A stretch of 64,000 nt of DNA from Lingula anatina. Taxonomy: Eukaryota; Brachiopoda; Lingulata; Lingulida; Lingulidae. Positions within the stretch are counted from its first letter, which is position 1. Each line of letters opens with the position of its first letter. Position numbers and translations under genes: made by a program. The DNA lies in assembly GCF_001039355.2 (NCBI RefSeq), contig NW_019775459.1:329060-393059 (forward strand), in the 5' to 3' direction. Below the pieces are notes generated by a model. That model was not told the DNA's origin. It saw only the letters and a list, made by a program, of their open reading frames with translations, and searched no databases. Shown here one piece after another: positions 59,526-64,000 of this stretch.

Positions 59526-60137
59526 TTACTCTTTGGCGGTAAAGGCGCCTTCAACAAATTTTTTCATAAACCCAAGTTGGTACTTGGACGGGCGGTTGTC
59601 CACGGTGACCAAGGCGACACTTTCAGACACTCCTCTTCGAGTTTGCTCTCTCAGCAGCGACGTCTGACCTCGTCCTTTCATGTATAGCTCTCGGCCTTGT
59701 CGTAGGACGTTGCCGTAGATACACTCATCGTGCAGGGTTTCCTTGGGTGTCTTCTTTTCTCCGAATATGATTATCATGACCATTGCTGGAAAACATAAAT
59801 ATGTCATACGTGTTTATCATGTGTATGGAACATTTTAATAAAAGAAACTGTTGTCAACGTTTAAACCGATATATTTGTATAGCTAAGTTATATAACCGCC
59901 AGTGAAGTGGAATATTTGACATAAGTACCCACCTTTTAAGGGTCCAGCATCTTTTAAAAGTTCTGCAAAGGCCGTGCCATTAGCCAAATACATTTGTCTG
60001 GTGTTCTTTGGTAGACAGCAGATCACGAGCTGACACTGGTTTTAACTCGGTACGATCTCTGGGCAGAAGTTCTATCTGAACATAGCCTTGAGTTTTTGAG
60101 CTGTCTCAGAACTCAAAACACCGACGAATGTTCTCTG
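59526..60137 (-). pseudogene. Gene H: family 2 copy like gene A, cut by a LINE
   Basis: The last exon 59526-59785 has the same 260-base length as in gene A and encodes AMVMIIIFGEKKTPKETL, SESVALVTVDNRPSKYQL and FTAKE. The preceding exon (59933-60137) has an in-frame TAG in the MFR-NFC region, a deletion after EIV, and ends abruptly in the codon before TFVGVLSS, where LINE sequence begins at 60138. The upstream exons are missing. The 3' flank matches that of gene A in inverted orientation, which makes H-E the mirror image of A-B. Confidence 0.8.
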
Positions 60138-60625
60138 AAAATTTCACCGAGAAAAAAATTGCAGAGGATTCAAAATAGTTTGGCTGGCCTTTTCACCGTC
60201 ACACCCAAGAGAAATAACATTACACCCATTTTAGAACAGTTGTACTGGGCCCCTGTTAGAGCGTGTGTCTTATTCAAAATATAAACTTTCATCATGCATG
60301 CAATTCTTTATCAATCAGCCCCCTCTTACCTATTGAATTTAATCAAAAGAACAGAATAATTTACACACACACACACACACACGCGTGCACACACACACAC
60401 TTGCAAATCAATATCGAGAAAATTTTATAGTTAAATCTGTAAGTCTAAAACAAGGTTTTGTTTAACTTTAAATTTGTCTTCATTTATGCTGAGAAAACAT
60501 AAATTAGTACAGCTATCAATGTAGAGTCTGTTTCTACAATTAAATCTCTGCAAGGAATGCCGGAACAACCACCTACCTTTTCGGCCTTTACATTTAATTA
60601 CAAGAAAAATAATAATAATAATAAT
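60138..60625 (+). mobile_element. LINE C-terminal remnant inserted in gene H
   Basis: Encodes KKLQRIQNSLAGLFTV, RNNITPILEQLYWAPVRACV and, further on, SAPSYLLNLIKR. LQRIQN, ITPIL-L-W-PV and PSYL are hallmark words of the LINE reverse transcriptase end. A (AC)n tract follows at 60362-60401 and an (AAT)n tail near 60608-60627. The 3' part matches 54840-55072. Confidence 0.8.
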
Positions 60626-60626
60626 A

Positions 60627-61014
60627 AGAATGGAAGAGAACAATTACTAGAACCTTTTGACATTAAAAAAGGACGTAAAATAAGTAAGGACGCGCCAGTT
60701 TTGAGCTTTGTAATAACATAACTAAAAATAAAAAAAAAAAAAAAAAAAGAAAAAAGTTTGGATTCAACACATAGTGGTCTCGTGCTTGAAATTTTCAGAA
60801 AACGTTGCTTGAGTTGCTACCTGCAGCCAACTACCGCAATCGCCATCCTCTTAGGCTGTGTCTCCTCTTGGACGGTATCGCCATCTGGGACCACCGATTG
60901 TAAACAAAACAATGGCGAACTGCGAGGCAGAGGCAGCCAACTCTTCAGAGAGCTGGTAGAAGAATTCATGCTCCTTTCTCTCAACTTTGACAATCAGTAC
61001 AGGGAGCAATGGTA
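60627..61014 (+). other. Duplicated segment with possible first exon of an unrelated gene
   Basis: 60627-60938 is a copy of 39500-39830. The context AACAAAACAATGG around ATG 60912 is a strong Kozak match and reads MANCEAEAANSSES before a GTAGAA donor-like site. In another frame the sequence is open to 61014 and ends GAGCAATG|GTAAGG, encoding QLFRELVEEFMLLSLNF. Which reading is real cannot be decided, and no second exon is seen in 61015-61500. Confidence 0.35.
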
Positions 61015-61507
61015 AGGATAAATATTGTTTTTCTTATTCATTCCGAATTCTTTAACGTTTATCTTATTTTGATTTGTGGCCTGCAAACTTAAGCTGATTT
61101 AATGTCACCTGGCAGAGTTGACCGAGAATTTGTAGACTGAGGGGGCGTGTGCTGAACGTACGAACGCTAGGTCCCTGCGTTAATTCAGTTGATTAAAGGC
61201 TGTATTTCATGGATATCCTCTGTGATATAATCTTTGTCGATTTAGGTTTGAATTTTGAGAAAGACGTGTGCATGTGCCTGATTTAATTTGGTGCTATATA
61301 TAGCTCTAGTGAGTTGAATGAATTATTTTTACGGGATTCGATTACCTCTTCTTGTCCCGTACGCTTCAGAATTTATTGTACCTCTGATATAAAGAGGTGT
61401 ATTGCGGTGTATTGCGCATTTCAGTCACACCGGGTGTCAAGGATTGTTCTGTCCCTTAGCTAATTAATCTCTCTCTCTTTCTCCCTCACCCCCTCTTTAA
61501 TGCTCTA

Positions 61508-61509
<2 letters not shown>

Positions 61510-61550
<41 letters not shown>
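61510..61550. repeat. (CA)n microsatellite
   Basis: About 20 CA units. Confidence 0.97.
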
Positions 61551-61551
<1 letters not shown>

Positions 61552-61726
61552 AACTAAGACTTCATTTCTATAGATACGCCATCGGTCTATATGTAGAAGA
61601 TTGACCCAAGTACTGTATTCGAGGACTCTGGCTAAGTGCAATCAGCTTAAATGAATGGCATGCCTCCTGACTTAAAGTGATATACAGAAAAGCTCCCTAG
61701 CTGTCTCTTCCATCACTCTTTCACCT

Positions 61727-61834
61727 TCTCTCTCTCTCTCTCTCTTTATCTCTTTCACTCTCTCTCTCTTTCACTCTCTCTCTCTCTCTCTTTCTCTCTT
61801 TCACTCTCGCTCTTTCACTCTCTCTCTCTCTCTA
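61727..61834. repeat. (TC)n-rich low-complexity tract
   Basis: Interrupted TC and TTTCAC units, repeated at 62880-62905 on the other side of the adjacent element. Confidence 0.9.
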
Positions 61835-61835
61835 A

Positions 61836-62844
61836 AACCCCCTTTACACTGGATGGCGTCCTTTCTGCGTCCTTTGTGCGACCATGAAACTGGCCAGGAC
61901 GCCGTCGGATGCTCAAAGAACGCACAGTGATCGCCAAGGTCGCACAAAGAACGTTCAAGCATCGCCGAAGACGCCATGGACGCCGCGAAGTTTTGAGCAT
62001 GTTCAAAACAATCGCTGAGAGAACGCGATGGAGGATGGTCGCTCAATGGACGCAGAAAGGACGCACAAGCATCGCCGTGGTCGCAGAGAGAACGCACAAG
62101 CACCGCCGCGGTCGCAGAGAGGATGCACAAGCATCGCCGCGGCCGTAGAAAGGAGGCACAAGCATCGCTTTGGTTGCAGAATGAAAACTCAAAGATCGTC
62201 CAGTGTTCGACACGTAGAACGTTGTTTTTTTTCACTCTCAAACGGGGCCGTGCTGAGGTATTTTTCACCAGACAGGAATTCTAAGGGCAACAGTGGTCTC
62301 ATATCAGTCTCCGATTGTTTTTTCCCCTAAAATTCATGAAACGATCCATTTTTTTTTNGATTATCAGTCCATGCAGACCTTGCATCACTATAGTTTAAAG
62401 CGTTTATTCCCATTTATTTGTTTTGTGTGCTGGAAATGTTCTTTATTGGATGACCTGGTTGGAACCGATGAAAAAATATGAGTTAGAATATAGAGAAGGG
62501 TGCCCAAACAACGCTCATCGGTCAAGCAGGATGCAGAATGATCGTAGAATAGACGCCACTGATCGCCGATGAAGGTACAGAGAACGCAGCAAGAATGCTC
62601 AATGGTCGCTCAAACATCGCAATGGATGCCTTGGGTTGCACAGGGTACGTACAGTGGAGGCAGGCAGGTTGCTCGCAGTTTTACAGGTAAAATCAAGATA
62701 CGGTCATTCAAAGGACGCACAAGGGACACAGACGCCTTTACACTGAGACACGATTTAATAGCTTTGGCGACCGTTGAGCGTCCTGACCACATTTTTGAAC
62801 GCAGAAGGGACGCAGAAACGACGCCGTCCAGTGTAAAGGGGCCC
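61836..62844. mobile_element. Foldback element with internal CATCGCC repeats, 1.0 kb
   Basis: Ends AACCCCCTTTACACTGGATG and the inverse of CCAGTGTAAAGGGGCCC share CCCCTTTACACTGG. They are flanked by TAA (61833-61835) and TTA (62845-62847). Words such as GCACAAGCATCGCCG and GGTCGCAGAGAG recur 62040-62160. Open frames on both strands follow these repeats and are not genes. The base at 62358 is unresolved. Confidence 0.7.
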
Positions 62845-63126
62845 TTAGTGGAATACAGAAAAGCTTTCTCTTTACCATCACTCTTTCACTCTCTCTCTTT
62901 CTTCTGTGAGTGCAGTCATAACAAGTAAATCTGCAGACTAACAGATCTGCGGATCAAATGTTGCCAACCCACTTAAAAGCAACGCTGTATAAAATCCTGA
63001 TGAACTGCCAACCTCTACACACACCGTCCCTAGCAAAAACATCCAAGCCGAGATTTAATCTATTAAAATGGTGCGTCTGGAGGCAGGGAGACCATCAGGG
63101 GATTATTTGATCGGGACTGCCTTTAA

Positions 63127-63341
63127 GGCTCTATTCCCATAGATTTTAGATCAGCCTATCCCCGCGGGGAGTCTCACTAGATTACTGTCAGATAATCCAA
63201 CTTAAATGTCCGTCCCGCCTACTACAAGCTGTAAGAGGGTAATTAACTTTTGTGTCTGCCCGGCTGACAGCTATTTAGCGTGAACCCACAGGGAGTTAGG
63301 TCGATCTAAAGTAGGTCGATCTAATCTATAGAAATGGGGTG
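63127..63341. mobile_element. MITE with TAA/TTA flanks (copy 3 of 3)
   Basis: Shares TCCCATAGATTTTAGATC, GGGGAGTCTC-CTAGATTACTGTCAG and GGGAGTTAGGTCGATCTAAA with 48280-48509. It is flanked by TAA on the left and TTA on the right. Confidence 0.8.
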
Positions 63342-63344
63342 TTA

Positions 63345-64000
63345 GTGGCTCGGCCATATTTAGTCCGTGGATATATGTAAGTCTGCTGATCAGCTTGTTC
63401 TAAATCTGCTCTCTCTCTCTCCCACACATTTCCTGCACACTGTTAGGGATTAGACAAGTCAAACATATGTAAGGCACAGAACGACCATTGATGTAAGTGG
63501 AATAATCAATCATTAAGCTGGCCTTGTAGCACCAAGCTGCTAAGGTCTTCACTCTGGCATTACAGCCATTTTTAAGTTTAAGTCAACTGTTAGAGAGTTT
63601 TTAAAAGAAATTCTTTAATCATCACCACCAGCCTTTGGTACTGTATTGTTCAAATTTTAATGGTAAATAAATTTTGCTGTTTGTTGGGGTACCTACTTTC
63701 TTTTCTTTGTTTCTTTGTTTTTTACAATCATTTTTCACCTTCTTTACATAATTGAACACGGCATATACAAATCATACAAATTCAACCAACCAATTTGCTG
63801 GAACTTCCCTTATTCTGGCACCCAAGCCATAGCCTCGGAGCAAATTTTTTTCCTTTTTGATAGTTTACCTGGGCTGCAGGGGTTCATTATACCATCCATT
63901 ATGTCTTCCAATGCCTAAAATAATTGCTCTGCACTGGAAAAAAAAAGGCACAGATCAATATTTCTAATATGAAATGAAAGGATGTCAACAGTACAGTAAG
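63345..64000. other. No gene seen
   Basis: AT-rich sequence without a supported exon. A CT-rich stretch lies at 63408-63420. Confidence 0.45.

Noticed and set aside
61801-62268. 155-residue minus-strand open frame rich in Arg, Ser and Cys
   Set aside because: It follows the CT tract and the internal repeats of a foldback element; the plus strand is open too. Typical of repeats, not of a gene.

Overview
The window is animal nuclear DNA, most likely from a marine invertebrate with a repeat-rich, AT-rich genome. The genes are split by short GT-AG introns. Microsatellites, LINE remnants, PIF/Harbinger and Tc1/mariner remnants and foldback elements are abundant, and ACATGTA / TAGGCCTA words recur. 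I cannot fix the phylum from sequence alone; an ambulacrarian, mollusc or cephalochordate would all fit. One unresolved base (62358) points to a draft assembly.

The core is a young, rearranged cluster of two gene families. Family 1 is an IFI44-like GTPase of about 276 aa, coded by a large P-loop exon plus a C-terminal exon. One copy looks intact (50635-53581, minus), one is frame-disrupted (18083-19126, plus), and fragments lie at 17624-17683, 23040-23157 and 46654-46814. Family 2 is a protein I do not recognise. It has a short acidic N-terminal exon, one or two small exon pairs in the middle, and a two-exon C-terminal domain of about 170-200 aa with predicted alternating strands and helices. 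Members are gene A (8146-11194, plus, hydrophobic middle exons), gene B (12802-15131, plus), gene D (29746-31057, minus, first exon not found), gene E (55446-58129, minus), and broken copies F (21203-22490, minus) and H (59526-60137, minus, cut by a LINE). I assembled A, B and E by hand; every junction keeps frame in the order phase 0, 1, 0, 1.

Upstream of several first exons lies a conserved block pairing a GAC-gCgAAAAAAGTCCC word with an ISRE-like GAAAnnGAAACT word, and in two cases a kappaB-like GGGAATTTTC. Its presence beside members of both families suggests, by inference, a shared interferon-regulatory-factor type response. IFI44 is interferon-induced in vertebrates, so the cluster is plausibly an innate immune locus.

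Layout: 1-7620, tandem 3.4-3.7 kb repeats; 7621-15600, genes A and B; 17000-19126, the GTPase gene C; 20680-22490, inverted copy F of gene B; 22600-25860, GTPase and LINE debris with a Harbinger-derived element; 26000-29000, no gene; 29040-31060, gene D; 31700-38400, repeats and ORF debris; 38530-39480, an orphan first exon and promoter inverted relative to gene A; 41586-44186, a large palindromic element; 44455-48150, a dispersed fourth copy of the first repeat; 50635-53581, GTPase gene I with transposon-filled intron; 53843-55072, MITE and LINE; 55446-60137, E and H, a mirror image of the A-B block; 60627-64000, a duplicated segment and two foldback elements.
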